From Methylobacterium sp. (GTDB taxonomy: Bacteria; Pseudomonadota; Alphaproteobacteria; Rhizobiales; Beijerinckiaceae), in contig JADCBP010000001.1 in assembly GCA_020253445.1 (NCBI GenBank), forward strand, positions 310,001 through 374,000: a DNA stretch of 64,000 nt, in the 5' to 3' direction. The notes under the pieces are model-generated. The model saw only the letters and a program-made list of their open reading frames with translations, had not been told where the DNA came from and searched no databases. This document shows, one piece after another, positions 48,008 to 58,833 of this stretch. The stretch's first letter is position 1. Each line of letters begins with the position of its first letter. Made by a program: the position numbers and the translations under genes.

Positions 48008-48795
48008 GCCGCATGCGCATCACCATCGCGGAGGCTCATGGCTCCACCCCGCGCGAGGTGGGGGCGGCGATGCTGGTCGATGCCAAAGGCCGTTTCACCG
48101 GCACGATCGGCGGCGGCGCGCTGGAATGGCAGGCGCTCGCCGAGGCGCAGCGCCTCCTGCAATCCGGCGAGATCCGGCGCGAGATGCGCTTCGCGCTCGG
48201 CCCCGATCTCGGCCAATGCTGCGGCGGGCGGGTGACCTTGTCCTTCGAGCGCGTGGAAGGCGAGACCCGGCTCGAGAAGCCGGAGGCGACGCCCGTTCTC
48301 ATTTTCGGCGCGGGACATGTCGGCCGTGCGCTGGTGCTGGCGCTTGCGCCGCTTCCATTTGCCGTGCGGTGGATCGACCCGCGCCCGAACGCCTTTCCCC
48401 AGGCCTTTCCGCCCAACGCGACGCCCGTCGCGCCCACCGATCCCGTGACGGAAATCGCGAGCGCGGGAGCGGGATCGCTGGTGCTGATCCTCACCCATAG
48501 CCATGCGCTCGATCTCGCGCTCTGCGATGCGGCCTTGCGGCGCGACGACCTGCCCTTCGTGGGCGTTATCGGCTCGGCGACGAAGCGCGCACGTTTCCTC
48601 TCGCAATTGCGGAGCATGGGGCATGGGGGGGATGCCCTTACCCGCCTCACCTGCCCCATCGGGATCAAGGATCTCGGCTCGAAGGAGCCGGCATTCATCG
48701 CGGCAGGGGTTGCGGTGCAGCTCTTGCAGGAGAAAGCCAAACAGGCCGCGACCGAGAAAGCCTCACGAGGAATTCATGCCCGAACAGCCCGATGA
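48004..48795 (+). CDS. xdhC: xanthine dehydrogenase accessory protein XdhC
   Basis: 263 residues. XdhC binds the molybdenum cofactor, helps its sulfuration and inserts it into XdhB. Pattern: AEAHGSTPREVGAAMLV, GTIGGGALEWQAL, QCCGGRVTLSFE, then a Rossmann domain PVLIFGAGHVGRALVLAL and FVGVIGSATKRARF. The N-terminus begins directly at the first strand, about 15-20 residues shorter than many relatives. It overlaps xdhB by 4 bases and runs into the deaminase gene by 20 bases. Confidence 0.94.
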   Translation: MSRMRITIAEAHGSTPREVGAAMLVDAKGRFTGTIGGGALEWQALAEAQRLLQSGEIRREMRFALGPDLGQCCGGRVTLSFERVEGETRLEKPEATPVLIFGAGHVGRALVLALAPLPFAVRWIDPRPNAFPQAFPPNATPVAPTDPVTEIASAGAGSLVLILTHSHALDLALCDAALRRDDLPFVGVIGSATKRARFLSQLRSMGHGGDALTRLTCPIGIKDLGSKEPAFIAAGVAVQLLQEKAKQAATEKASRGIHARTAR

Positions 48796-49261
48796 TGAAG
48801 CGCTGCTGGCCCGCGCGGTGCAGCTTTCGCGCCTGCACATGGAAGAGGGCGCAGGCGGGCCCTTCGGCGCCGTGATCGCCACGAAGGATGGCCGCATCAT
48901 CGCCGAAGGCTGGAACGGCGTGACCTCCGGCAATGACCCCACCGCGCATGCCGAGATGGTGGCGATCCGCCGGGCCTGCGCGGCGCTCGGCACCTTCGAT
49001 CTCTCCGGCCATGTGATCTATTCCTCCTGCGAACCCTGCCCGATGTGCCTCGGCGCGGTCTACTGGGCGCGACTCGAGCGGCTGGTTTTCGCCAATTCGC
49101 GGGCGGATGCGGCGGCCATCGGCTTCGATGACGCGCGGATCTACGACGAGATCCCCAAGCCCATCGAGGCGCGCCTGTTGCCGACCGTGCATCGGCCGAG
49201 CAGGGAAGCCACGGCGGTCTTCGCTGAATGGCTGAAGAAGGCGGATCGTATTCCCTATTGA
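48776..49261 (+). CDS. nucleoside/guanine deaminase, cytidine-deaminase fold
   Basis: 161 residues. Zinc site: HAEMVAIRRA (His and catalytic Glu) and SSCEPCPMCLGAVYWA (two Cys ligands). The tail IPKPIEARLLPTVHR plus position after xdhABC point to guanine deaminase (guanine to xanthine), which would feed xanthine dehydrogenase. A tRNA adenosine deaminase is less likely. The start at 48776 follows cacgaggaattc and overlaps xdhC. Confidence 0.9.
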   Translation: MPEQPDDEALLARAVQLSRLHMEEGAGGPFGAVIATKDGRIIAEGWNGVTSGNDPTAHAEMVAIRRACAALGTFDLSGHVIYSSCEPCPMCLGAVYWARLERLVFANSRADAAAIGFDDARIYDEIPKPIEARLLPTVHRPSREATAVFAEWLKKADRIPY

Positions 49262-49442
49262 AGGGGAAGGCGCAAGGCTGGTCGTTTCGGCAATTCGACC
49301 AATTTCTGTGCATGACACGCCTGAATCGTGCCCGGTGCTTGCGCTGCAACCCGGCATGAGGCTTGCTGTCATCCAAGAGCTTCGTGCCTCGTTCGCCCCA
49401 TGGCGAACCAGATGCGGAAAAGAGCAACAGAGGAGGACCCCC

Positions 49443-50474
49443 GTGTTTGAGATTTCCCGACGTGGCACTGTTCTGGGCTTGGCAATGGCTGGTCTGACCG
49501 CGATGTCGCCTGCCCTGGCGCAGGCCCCGACCAAGCTCCGCCTGACGCTGGACTGGCGCTTCGAAGGTCCCTCGGCACCGTTCCTGATCGCGATTGACAG
49601 GGGTTACTTTGCCGCTGAAGGGCTCGATGTGACGGTCGATACCGGCAACGGCTCGCGCGAGGCGATCCCGCGCGTCGCTTCCAACACCTATGATCTCGGC
49701 TTCGGGGACATCAACTCGCTGATCCGCTTCCGCGACGAGAACCCTTCCGTGAACCTGAAGGCCGTGATGATGGTCTATGACCGGCCGCCCTTCGCGATCA
49801 TCGGGCGCAAGTCGAAGGGCATCACCACCGATCTCAAGAGCCTCAACGGCAAGAAGTTCGGTGCGCCGGCGACGGATGCGGCTTATGCGCAATGGCCGAT
49901 CATGCGCGCGGTGAACAACATCGACCAGAGCACGATGAAGTTCGAGAATGTCGGCTTCCCCGTGCGCGAGCCCATGCTCGCCACCGGCGAGGTGGATGCC
50001 GTGTTCGGCTTCTCGATTTCCTCGGTCATCAATCTCAAGGCGCGCGGCGTGCCCGAGAGCGACATCGTGAACCTGCTGATGAGCGATTATGGCGTGGAGC
50101 TTTACGGCAACGTCATCATGGCCTCGCCGAAGCTTCTGGCCGAGAACCCGGAGGCGATCCGCAAGTTCCTGCGCGCCTTCACCAAGGCCTGGCGCGATGT
50201 GATCAAGGACCCGGCAGCGGGTGCGGCAGCCGTGCTGAAGCGCAATGACGTGGCGAAGCAGGAAGTGGAACTCGATCGGCTCAAGATGCTGATCGAACAG
50301 AATATTCTCACCCCGACCGTGAAGAGGGACGGCATCGGCGCGGTCATCCCCGAGCGCTTCGAGAAAGCACTCGACCAGATCGCGCTCACCGCGCCCTTCA
50401 AGAACCGGCCGAAGATGGCGGATGTCTTCACCATCGAATTCCTGCCGGCCGCAGCTGATCGCAAGATCAACTGA
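49443..50474 (+). CDS. ABC transporter substrate-binding protein, NMT1/THI5-like
   Basis: 343 residues with a GTG start after gaggaggaccccc. Signal peptide with twin Arg (SRRGTVLGLAMAGLTAMSPALAQA). The NMT1/SsuA-type core is LRLTLDWRFEGPSAPFLIAIDRGYFAAEGLDV, GNGSREAIPRVASNTYDLGFGD and LNGKKFGAPATDAAY. Its genes for ATPase and permease follow. Position after xdhABC and a guanine deaminase suggests a purine or related heterocycle as ligand. The family also carries hydroxymethylpyrimidine, nitrate and sulfonates. Confidence 0.92.
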   Translation: MFEISRRGTVLGLAMAGLTAMSPALAQAPTKLRLTLDWRFEGPSAPFLIAIDRGYFAAEGLDVTVDTGNGSREAIPRVASNTYDLGFGDINSLIRFRDENPSVNLKAVMMVYDRPPFAIIGRKSKGITTDLKSLNGKKFGAPATDAAYAQWPIMRAVNNIDQSTMKFENVGFPVREPMLATGEVDAVFGFSISSVINLKARGVPESDIVNLLMSDYGVELYGNVIMASPKLLAENPEAIRKFLRAFTKAWRDVIKDPAAGAAAVLKRNDVAKQEVELDRLKMLIEQNILTPTVKRDGIGAVIPERFEKALDQIALTAPFKNRPKMADVFTIEFLPAAADRKIN

Positions 50475-50491
50475 GTGACAAGGAGAGTGGC

Positions 50492-51283
50492 GTGAGCGAC
50501 GCATTCGTCCGGCTGGACCATGTCCAGCATGTCTATGGCGGCGAAGGCGGCGTTCTCGCCGTCGAGGATCTGACCATCGCAGTGAGGGAAGGGGAATTCG
50601 CCGCGGTGGTCGGCCCCTCGGGCTGTGGAAAATCCACCCTGATGAAACTGGCCACCGGGCTGCAATTTCCGCGCGCCGGCAGCGTGGTGGTGGGCGGGGA
50701 GAAGGTGACGCGCCCGGTGAAGATGGCCGGCATGGCCTTCCAGAACCCGGTGATGCTGCCCTGGCGCACCACGCTCGACAATGTGCTGCTGCCGCTGGAA
50801 ATCGTGGAGCCGCATCGCTCGCGCCTTCGGCGGGAAAAGGCGGCCTATGTCGAGAAGGCCGAGGCGTTGCTCGCGCAGGTTGGCCTGAAAGGCTTCGGCT
50901 CGCGCTTTCCCTGGCAGCTCTCCGGCGGCATGCAGCAGCGCGCCTCGCTCTGCCGCGCGCTCATTCACGAGCCACGCCTGCTGATGCTCGACGAACCCTT
51001 CGCCGCGCTTGATGCCTTCACCCGCGAGGAATTGTGGTGCGTGATCCGCGATCTGCACGCGGCGAAGAAATTCACGGTCATCCTCGTGACGCATGATCTG
51101 CGCGAGGCGGTGTTTCTCGCCGATCGCGTCTTCTGCATGAGCGCGCGTCCGGGACGGATCGTCGCCGAGCGCGAGGTGAACATGCCCCGCCCGCGCGATC
51201 TCGACGTGACCTTCTCGCCGGAATTCTCCGACATCGTGCATGAGCTTCGCGGGCATATCCGCGAAGCGCGCGGCGTGCATTGA
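50492..51283 (+). CDS. ABC transporter ATP-binding protein (nitrate/taurine/pyrimidine type)
   Basis: 263 residues, GTG start after aaggagagtggc. Walker A GPSGCGKSTLMKLATGL, Q-loop QNPVMLPWRTTLDNV, signature LSGGMQQRASLCRAL, Walker B LLMLDEPFAALDAFT, H-loop ILVTHDLREAVFLAD. The LPWRTTLDNV segment is typical of the SsuB/TauB/ThiZ group. It is the middle gene of the transporter operon, 17 bases after the binding protein. Confidence 0.94.
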   Translation: MSDAFVRLDHVQHVYGGEGGVLAVEDLTIAVREGEFAAVVGPSGCGKSTLMKLATGLQFPRAGSVVVGGEKVTRPVKMAGMAFQNPVMLPWRTTLDNVLLPLEIVEPHRSRLRREKAAYVEKAEALLAQVGLKGFGSRFPWQLSGGMQQRASLCRALIHEPRLLMLDEPFAALDAFTREELWCVIRDLHAAKKFTVILVTHDLREAVFLADRVFCMSARPGRIVAEREVNMPRPRDLDVTFSPEFSDIVHELRGHIREARGVH

Positions 51284-51293
51284 GGATATCCCG

Positions 51294-52064
51294 ATGACTC
51301 AAAAGCAGAAAATCGCGCTGGCCCCCTGGGTGTTCACCATCGGCTTCTTCCTGCTGTGGGAAGTGGGTTGCCGCGTCTTCCATGTCTCGAGCTTTGTTCT
51401 GCCGACGCCGCTCGCGGTGGCGAAGGCGATGTGGGAATACCGCACGCAGCTCTCGTTCCATTCCTTCCACACGCTCTGGATGACCCTAGCCGGCTTCGCG
51501 ATCGCCGTGGTATTCGGGCTGGGGATGGGGCTGCTGCTCGGCTCTTCGCGCATTGTCCATGCCGGAACCTATCCGCTGCTCGTGGGTTTCAACGCGATTC
51601 CGAAGGTCGCGGTGGTGCCGATCCTGGTGATCTGGTTCGGCGTGGGCTGGATGCCCGCGGTTCTCACCGCCTTCCTGATCTCGTTCTTCCCAATCGTCGT
51701 GAATGTGGCGACGGGCCTCGCGACCATCGAACCGGAAACGGAGGACGTGCTGAAGGCCCTGGGCGCATCGAAACTTGACATCATGACCAAGGTCGGCCTT
51801 CCGCGCTCGATGCCCTATTTCTTCGGCTCGCTGAAGGTCGCGATCACGCTGGCCTATGTCGGCTCGGTGATCGCCGAATACAACGCCTCGAAATACGGGA
51901 TCGGCAATCTGATGGCGCGCGCGAGCGCGGATTTCAACGTGCCACTGCTCTTCGCCTCGCTCATTGCGCTCGCGGTGCTCGGCGTCGCGATGTATGCGAT
52001 CACGGCCTGGATCGAGGGGCGCATGACCGGCTGGGCTCAGCGCTCGGGCTTCGCGGCGAATTAA
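51294..52064 (+). CDS. ABC transporter permease
   Basis: 256 residues, six membrane helices. The EAA loop is EDVLKALGASKLDIMTKVGLPRSMPYFF, which contacts the ATPase. The family is BPD_transp_1, SsuC/ThiX type, matching the partner genes. It starts 10 bases after the ATPase stop and overlaps the end of the converging FAD oxidase gene by 4 bases. Confidence 0.94.
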   Translation: MTQKQKIALAPWVFTIGFFLLWEVGCRVFHVSSFVLPTPLAVAKAMWEYRTQLSFHSFHTLWMTLAGFAIAVVFGLGMGLLLGSSRIVHAGTYPLLVGFNAIPKVAVVPILVIWFGVGWMPAVLTAFLISFFPIVVNVATGLATIEPETEDVLKALGASKLDIMTKVGLPRSMPYFFGSLKVAITLAYVGSVIAEYNASKYGIGNLMARASADFNVPLLFASLIALAVLGVAMYAITAWIEGRMTGWAQRSGFAAN

Positions 52065-53512
52065 GCTCCGGGCTTGAATTCCGGCAGGTCTTCGCCGAGC
52101 GCGATGACCTTGCCGGGGTTCAGCCGGTTCCCGGGGTCGAGCGCTCGCTTCAGCGTTTCCATCAGCTTCAGCGCCACCGGGTCCTTGTAATGCGGGAGTT
52201 CTTCGCGCTTGAAGAGCCCCACGCCGTGCTCCGCCGCGATGGACCCGCCGCGTTTCGCCACCGCGTCATGCACGATGCGGTTGAAGCGACGCCACTCGCC
52301 AAGGAACGCCTTGGCGTCCATGCCCTCGGGCTGGCTGAGGTTGAAATGGATGTTTCCGTCGCCGATATGCCCGAAGGCGCAGACGCGCAAACCCGGCATC
52401 TCGACCTCGCAGGCTGCACTCGCCTCGATGAGGAAATCCGCGACGCGGCTGATGGGCACCGAGACATCGTGCTTGATGGAGGCGCCCTCATGCTTCTGGA
52501 CTTCGGACAGGCTCTCTCGCAGATGCCAGAAGCTCTTGGCCTGCCTATCGCTCGCGGCGACGGCCGCATCCTCGATCTCGCCCTTCTCCAGGGCGGGTTC
52601 CAGCACTTCGAGGAGCAGCGCTTCGAGATCGGCGTTCGGCTCGGGGCTCGTGAGTTCGACGAGTGCATAGGATGCGTGCCGCGCCGAAAGGGGATCACGC
52701 GCGCCCGGCGCATGGCGCACCACGATTTCCAGCCCGAAGCGCGGGATGAGCTCGAAAGTCGTGAGGCGGTCACCCGCGCGCTGCCGAAGCCGCGCGAAGA
52801 AGGCGACGATCTCCGTCGGTCCCGCGGCGCCGATGAAGGCCGTGGCACGCGCTTTCGGCAGCGGGAAGAGCTTCAGCACGGCTTTCGTGACGATGCCCAG
52901 CGTGCCCTCCGAGCCGATAAACAGGTGCTTCAGATCATAACCCGCATTATCCTTGCGGAGCGCCGAGAGTCCGTTCCAGATCGCGCCATCGGGCAACACC
53001 ACTTCAAGGCCGAGCACGAGATCGCGCGTGTTGCCGTAGCGCAAAACCGCCGTGCCGCCGGCATTGGAGGCGATGTTCCCGCCGATGGTGCAGGAGCCTT
53101 CAGAGGCGAGCGAGAGCGGATAGAGGAAGCCCGCTTCGCGCGCCGCTTGCTGCACCTGGGCGAGCACGGCGCCTGCTTCCACGGTGATCGCGGCATTGAC
53201 CGCATCGACCGGTCCGATGGTCTTGAGGCGCTGCAGCGAAATCACCACGCCGCCATGGGGCACGCCTCCACCGACGAGGCCCGTATTCCCGCCTTGCGCC
53301 AGAAAGGAGACACCCGCCGCATGGCAGGCCTTCACCACGGCAGAAACCTCGGCCGTGTTCGCGGGCACCACGGCGGCGATGGCCGTGCCCTTCGCGAGCC
53401 GCCGCGTTTCTGCGAGGAATGGCGCGAGATCCTCCGCCACGACACGCACATGCTTCTCGCCGACGATGGCGCGGAGCTGCGAGAGAAGATCGGCGGCAGG
53501 CATGGTCGTCAT
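52061..53512 (-). CDS. FAD-linked oxidase (GlcD / D-2-hydroxy-acid dehydrogenase type)
   Basis: 483 residues. FAD-binding PCMH domain: FLAQGGNTGLVGGGVPHGGVVISLQRL, then GSCTIGGNIASNAGGTAVLRYGNTRDLVLGLEVVLPDG and LKHLFIGSEGTLGIVTKAVLKLFP. The FAD-linked oxidase C-terminal domain ends with CAFGHIGDGNIHFNLSQP and the GGSIAAEHGVGLFKRE metal-site motif. It oxidises a D-2-hydroxy acid (lactate, 2-hydroxyglutarate or glycolate), which cannot be told apart here. The start is at 53512 or 53503. Confidence 0.92.
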   Translation of the reverse strand: MTTMPAADLLSQLRAIVGEKHVRVVAEDLAPFLAETRRLAKGTAIAAVVPANTAEVSAVVKACHAAGVSFLAQGGNTGLVGGGVPHGGVVISLQRLKTIGPVDAVNAAITVEAGAVLAQVQQAAREAGFLYPLSLASEGSCTIGGNIASNAGGTAVLRYGNTRDLVLGLEVVLPDGAIWNGLSALRKDNAGYDLKHLFIGSEGTLGIVTKAVLKLFPLPKARATAFIGAAGPTEIVAFFARLRQRAGDRLTTFELIPRFGLEIVVRHAPGARDPLSARHASYALVELTSPEPNADLEALLLEVLEPALEKGEIEDAAVAASDRQAKSFWHLRESLSEVQKHEGASIKHDVSVPISRVADFLIEASAACEVEMPGLRVCAFGHIGDGNIHFNLSQPEGMDAKAFLGEWRRFNRIVHDAVAKRGGSIAAEHGVGLFKREELPHYKDPVALKLMETLKRALDPGNRLNPGKVIALGEDLPEFKPGA

Positions 53513-53615
53513 CCGGTCTTGATTTGGGCGAGACGAGCGGCGACATCGTAAGGCGAATGCGCGGCGAGGCAATCGCGGATTGCCGTCACCCCTCCATCCG
53601 GCCCAGGAGCCTTCG

Positions 53616-54635
53616 ATGATCCCCATGACCATGCAGGAAATCCGTTTTCGGGGGGCCGGCGGACCAGAGGTGATTGCCCTTGCAGAAGGGCCGGTTCCGA
53701 AGCCGGGCCCTGGCCAGCTTCTCGTGAGGGTCGCCTATGCCGGCGTGAACCGGCCGGATTGCCTGCAGCGCGCGGGCGGCTATCCGCCGCCGCCGGGCGC
53801 ACCGGAGGTGCCTGGCCTCGAGATTTCCGGCCATGTCGTCGCGGCGGGTGAAGGGGCGGGCCTGCCGGTCGGCACGGCACTCTGCGCGCTCATCGCAGGC
53901 GGGGGCTATGCGGAATATGCGCTGGTCGATGCACCGCTCGCCATGCCCGTGCCCAGAGGCCTCTCGCTCCTGGAAGCCGCCGCCCTGCCGGAAAACGTGC
54001 TGACGGTTTATGATAACGTGGTGACGCGCGGGCGCCTCACAGCAGGCGAGAGCTTCCTCGTGCATGGCGGCACGAGCGGCATCGGCTCCATCGCGATCCA
54101 GATGGCGAAGGCGCTCGGCGCGCGCGTGATTTCCACGGCACGGGGGCCGGAAAAGCTCGCCTTCTGCCGCGAATTGGGAGCAGATCTCGCCCTCGATTAC
54201 ACCGAGCAGGATTTCGTCGCGGAAACGCTCGCCGCCACCCGCCAGCAGGGGGTGGATGTGATCCTGGACATGGTGGGTGGCGATTATATCGCGCGGAACC
54301 TCCGCTGCCTCGCCGTGGAGGGGCGGCTGGTGCAGATCGCCTTCCTGAAGGGTTCGAAGGCCGAAATCGACTTCCGCCACCTGATGATCCGGCGGCTCAC
54401 CTTCACGGGCTCGACGCTTCGCCCGCGCTCGCTGGCGCTGAAGGCGAAGATCGTCGAGGCGGTTCTGCGCGAAATCTGGCCGCTGGTGGAACAGGGCGCG
54501 ATCCGCCCGCGCATCGACACGGTGTTGCCGCTCAAGGAGGCCCGCACCGCGCATGAACGCATGGAATCCAGCGCCCATCGCGGCAAGATCATGCTGGAAG
54601 TGGCGGGCTTCCAGGGCGGACTCCGATCGGATTGA
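53616..54635 (+). CDS. NAD(P)H quinone oxidoreductase (MDR superfamily, PIG3 type)
   Basis: 339 residues, zinc-less MDR. N-terminal domain with LLVRVAYAGVNRPDCLQRAGGYPPPPGAPEVPGLEISG, cofactor motif ESFLVHGGTSGIGSIAIQMAKALGARV, and C-terminal TLRPRSLALKAKI. No metal-site Cys. It probably reduces quinones or reactive carbonyls. Two more Met codons at 53625 and 53631 could be the start. The ribosome site caggagcc favours 53616. It is divergent from the FAD oxidase gene. Confidence 0.92.
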   Translation: MIPMTMQEIRFRGAGGPEVIALAEGPVPKPGPGQLLVRVAYAGVNRPDCLQRAGGYPPPPGAPEVPGLEISGHVVAAGEGAGLPVGTALCALIAGGGYAEYALVDAPLAMPVPRGLSLLEAAALPENVLTVYDNVVTRGRLTAGESFLVHGGTSGIGSIAIQMAKALGARVISTARGPEKLAFCRELGADLALDYTEQDFVAETLAATRQQGVDVILDMVGGDYIARNLRCLAVEGRLVQIAFLKGSKAEIDFRHLMIRRLTFTGSTLRPRSLALKAKIVEAVLREIWPLVEQGAIRPRIDTVLPLKEARTAHERMESSAHRGKIMLEVAGFQGGLRSD

Positions 54636-54746
54636 ATGAGGCCGGCCGCTCTCATTTCTTGTTATTTCACGCATTTTCTTCGACCAACCGGTAGCGAATG
54701 GATCGGAAAAATGCTCTAAAGTGCCTTCCGAGTGAACGGGAATGGA

Positions 54747-55352
54747 ATGCCCAGAACATTGGTTTTCGATATTGGTCAGGTGCTGCTGCACTATGACCCT
54801 CACCTTGCTTTCCTTGATCTCCTGCCGGATCGCGAGGCCCGCAGCCACTTCCTGACCCGAATCCTCCCGCCCGAATGGAACCTCGAGCAGGATCGCGGAC
54901 GCGATTGGCGCGAGGCGGAGGCGATCCAGATCGCCCTTCACCCGGATCACGCCGATCTGATCCGCGCCTTTCGTGCGAACTGGCACATGATGGTGCCGAA
55001 GGCGATCGCCCCGAACGTGGCGGTGCTGGAGGACGCGCTGGCCGCCGGCATCCCCACCTACGCGATCACGAATTTCGCATCAGACACCTTTCGCGAAGCC
55101 TCTAGGCTCTATCCCTTCCTCACGCGCTTTCATGGCCGCGTCGTCTCGGCGGAAGAGCGGCTGCTGAAGCCTGACCCCGCGATCTACCGGGTGTTTCTCG
55201 AACGGTTCCGGCAAAAGGCGGAGGATTGCCTTTTCATGGATGACAGCCGCGCGAATGTGGATTCGGCCGCAGCCCTCGGTTTCTCCGTGATCCATGTCAC
55301 GCCCGAGACCGACCTGCGCGCGGAGGTCCGGCGCTTCGGCTTTGCGATCTGA
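54747..55352 (+). CDS. HAD family hydrolase
   Basis: 201 residues. Motif I TLVFDIGQVLLHYDP (nucleophile D8), motif II ITNFASDTF, motif III EERLLKPDPAIYRVFLERF, motif IV CLFMDDSRANVDSAAALG. It is close to the YihX/epoxide-hydrolase-like subgroup. The phosphorylated substrate is unknown. The ATG at 54747 starts the conserved part. A GTG at 54732 would add five residues. Confidence 0.9.
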   Translation: MPRTLVFDIGQVLLHYDPHLAFLDLLPDREARSHFLTRILPPEWNLEQDRGRDWREAEAIQIALHPDHADLIRAFRANWHMMVPKAIAPNVAVLEDALAAGIPTYAITNFASDTFREASRLYPFLTRFHGRVVSAEERLLKPDPAIYRVFLERFRQKAEDCLFMDDSRANVDSAAALGFSVIHVTPETDLRAEVRRFGFAI

Positions 55353-55384
55353 GGATCGGTCTTCCGGTCTTTTGCATCGTCTTC

Positions 55385-55409
55385 CGGCCAAGCGGCCGCC
55401 GCTTGGCCG
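55385..55409. terminator. strong hairpin between convergent genes
   Basis: An 11-base perfect stem (cggccaagcgg / ccgcttggccg) with a 3-base loop, lying between the HAD gene and the protease gene that converge here. It lacks a long T-run on either side, so it may be a bidirectional pause or terminator. Confidence 0.5.
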
Positions 55410-55418
55410 CAAAATGCT

Positions 55419-55925
55419 TTACTGCTTCAGGATGAGCGTGTTGCCGTTCATCTCGAAACTCTTGAGTTGTTTCAGGAAGCTCATGCCGAGAAGCGTGATG
55501 TTCAGCGCGCCGGGAGGCATCACGGTCGCCTCGACATCTCGGACGACAATGCCCTGCAGCCGCAATTCCGGGATACGCGCCTTCGCCGCCCGCACCACGC
55601 CATTCGCGGTCTGCACGGGGATCACGTAATCGCCCGGCTTGGGGTGGATGCCGGCCTTCTGCGCATCCTCATGCGAGAAGGCGACCACCGAGGCGCCCGT
55701 ATCGACCAGCGCCTTCACGAACTGGTTGTTGATCGTGAGATCGGTCGCGAAATGACCGCGGCGATCGGCCTGCAGCGCCACCATGCGGGCGGCAGGCATG
55801 TTAGCGGAAGCGACCTTCACCGGTTCGGGTGCGGCCGGCTCGCCCTGCCGCTTGGCAAGCGTATGGGCGAGGTTCGCGCCACCGATCGCCACGCCCGCCA
55901 CCATCAAGATCATGCGAAACGACAT
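55419..55925 (-). CDS. retropepsin-like aspartic protease (TIGR02281 type)
   Basis: 168 residues. One N-terminal membrane helix (MILMVAGVAIGGANLAH), a linker of about 30 residues, then a single-copy aspartic protease domain with ALVDTGASVVAFS (catalytic D75), a GYVIPV-like strand and LLGMSFLKQL near the end. It works as a dimer, probably in the periplasm. Ribosome site aggaaggcgttgttc. The start at 55925 is the first Met before the helix. Confidence 0.88.
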   Translation of the reverse strand: MSFRMILMVAGVAIGGANLAHTLAKRQGEPAAPEPVKVASANMPAARMVALQADRRGHFATDLTINNQFVKALVDTGASVVAFSHEDAQKAGIHPKPGDYVIPVQTANGVVRAAKARIPELRLQGIVVRDVEATVMPPGALNITLLGMSFLKQLKSFEMNGNTLILKQ

Positions 55926-56044
55926 GAACAACGCCTTCCTGAACCATGCGGAGCCGCAGCCTCGCGGCAAAGCACAAAGGATGTGTTGAAGGCGGCGACG
56001 ACTTGGCCTTGCGGTGAACGAGGCCTCAACGCGATGGCGCGGTT

Positions 56045-57663
<1,619 letters not shown>

Positions 57664-57667
<4 letters not shown>

Positions 57668-58833
57668 GCAAACGTCTTCCTGGGGTCGAAGGCATCGCGC
57701 ACCGCCTCGCCGATGAAGATCAGCAGCGAGAGCATGGTGGCGATGACGAAGAAGCCGGAAAAGCCGAGCCACGGCGCCTGCAGGTTCGATTTGCCCTGCT
57801 GGAGCAATTCCCCGAGCGAGGGCGAGCCCGGCGGCAGGCCGAAGCCCAGAAAGTCGAGCGAGGTCAGGGTCGTGATCGAGGAATTCAGCACGAAGGGCAG
57901 GTAGGTCAGCGTCGCGACCATCGCATTGGGCAGGATATGGCGCATCATGATCGCGCCATCGCCGAGGCCGAGGGCACGGGCCGCATTCACGTATTCGAAG
58001 TTCCGCGCGCGCAGGAATTCCGCCCGCACCACGCCCACCAGTGTCGTCCACTTGAAGAGAAGCAGGATGAACAGCAGGATGAAGAAGCTCGGCGTGATCA
58101 CCGCCGAGAGGATGATCAGCAGGTAAAGAAGCGGCATAGAGGTCCAGATCTCGATGAAGCGCTGGAAGATGAGATCCACCTTGCCGCCGAAATAGCCCTG
58201 CACCGCCCCCGCCGCGATGCCGATGACCGATGCGAAGACCGCCAGAATGAGGCCGAACAGCACGGAAATGCGGAAACCGTAGATCAGGCGCGCGACGACA
58301 TCGCGCCCGCGATCATCCGTGCCGAGCCAGTTCCATTCGATATCCCGACAGGACCTGCCGCCGGTTCTTGCCGCGGCTGCCGCACATTGCTCGGATGTGA
58401 GCAGCCAGGTCGGCGGCGCCGGCGCCGGCACCGGCAGGTCGCGGTTGATGGTGCGATGATGGAAGCGGATCGGCGGGAAGACCATGAAGCCGTTGGCGTT
58501 GATCTCCTCGGCGATCACGGGGTCACGATAATCCGTCACGGCGAGGAAGCCGCCGAATTTCTCCTCCGGGTAATCCACCAGCACGGGGAACAGCCATTCG
58601 CCCTTGTAATTCGCGACAATCGGCCGGTCATTCGCGAGGAATTCCGCGAAGAGGCTCAGAACGAACAGGACCAGGAAGATCCAGAAGGACCAATAACCCC
58701 GCCGGTTGGCGGTGAAGTTCTTGAGCCGCCGCTGGTTGAGCGGCGACAGCTTCACGAAGCGGCCCAGCAAACCGCCGGTTTCCGGCACGGGCGGCGCAAG
58801 CGGCGCCCGATCATCAGCGGCGAGTTCAGACAT
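57664..58833 (-). CDS. yejE: ABC transporter permease YejE
   Basis: 389 residues. N-terminal helix then a periplasmic insert of about 90 residues (with [36 protein letters not shown]), followed by five helices and the EAA-like loop [34 protein letters not shown]. It overlaps yejB by 8 bases and yejF by 4. The periplasmic Cys pair (SEQC, GRSC) could form a disulfide. Confidence 0.94.
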
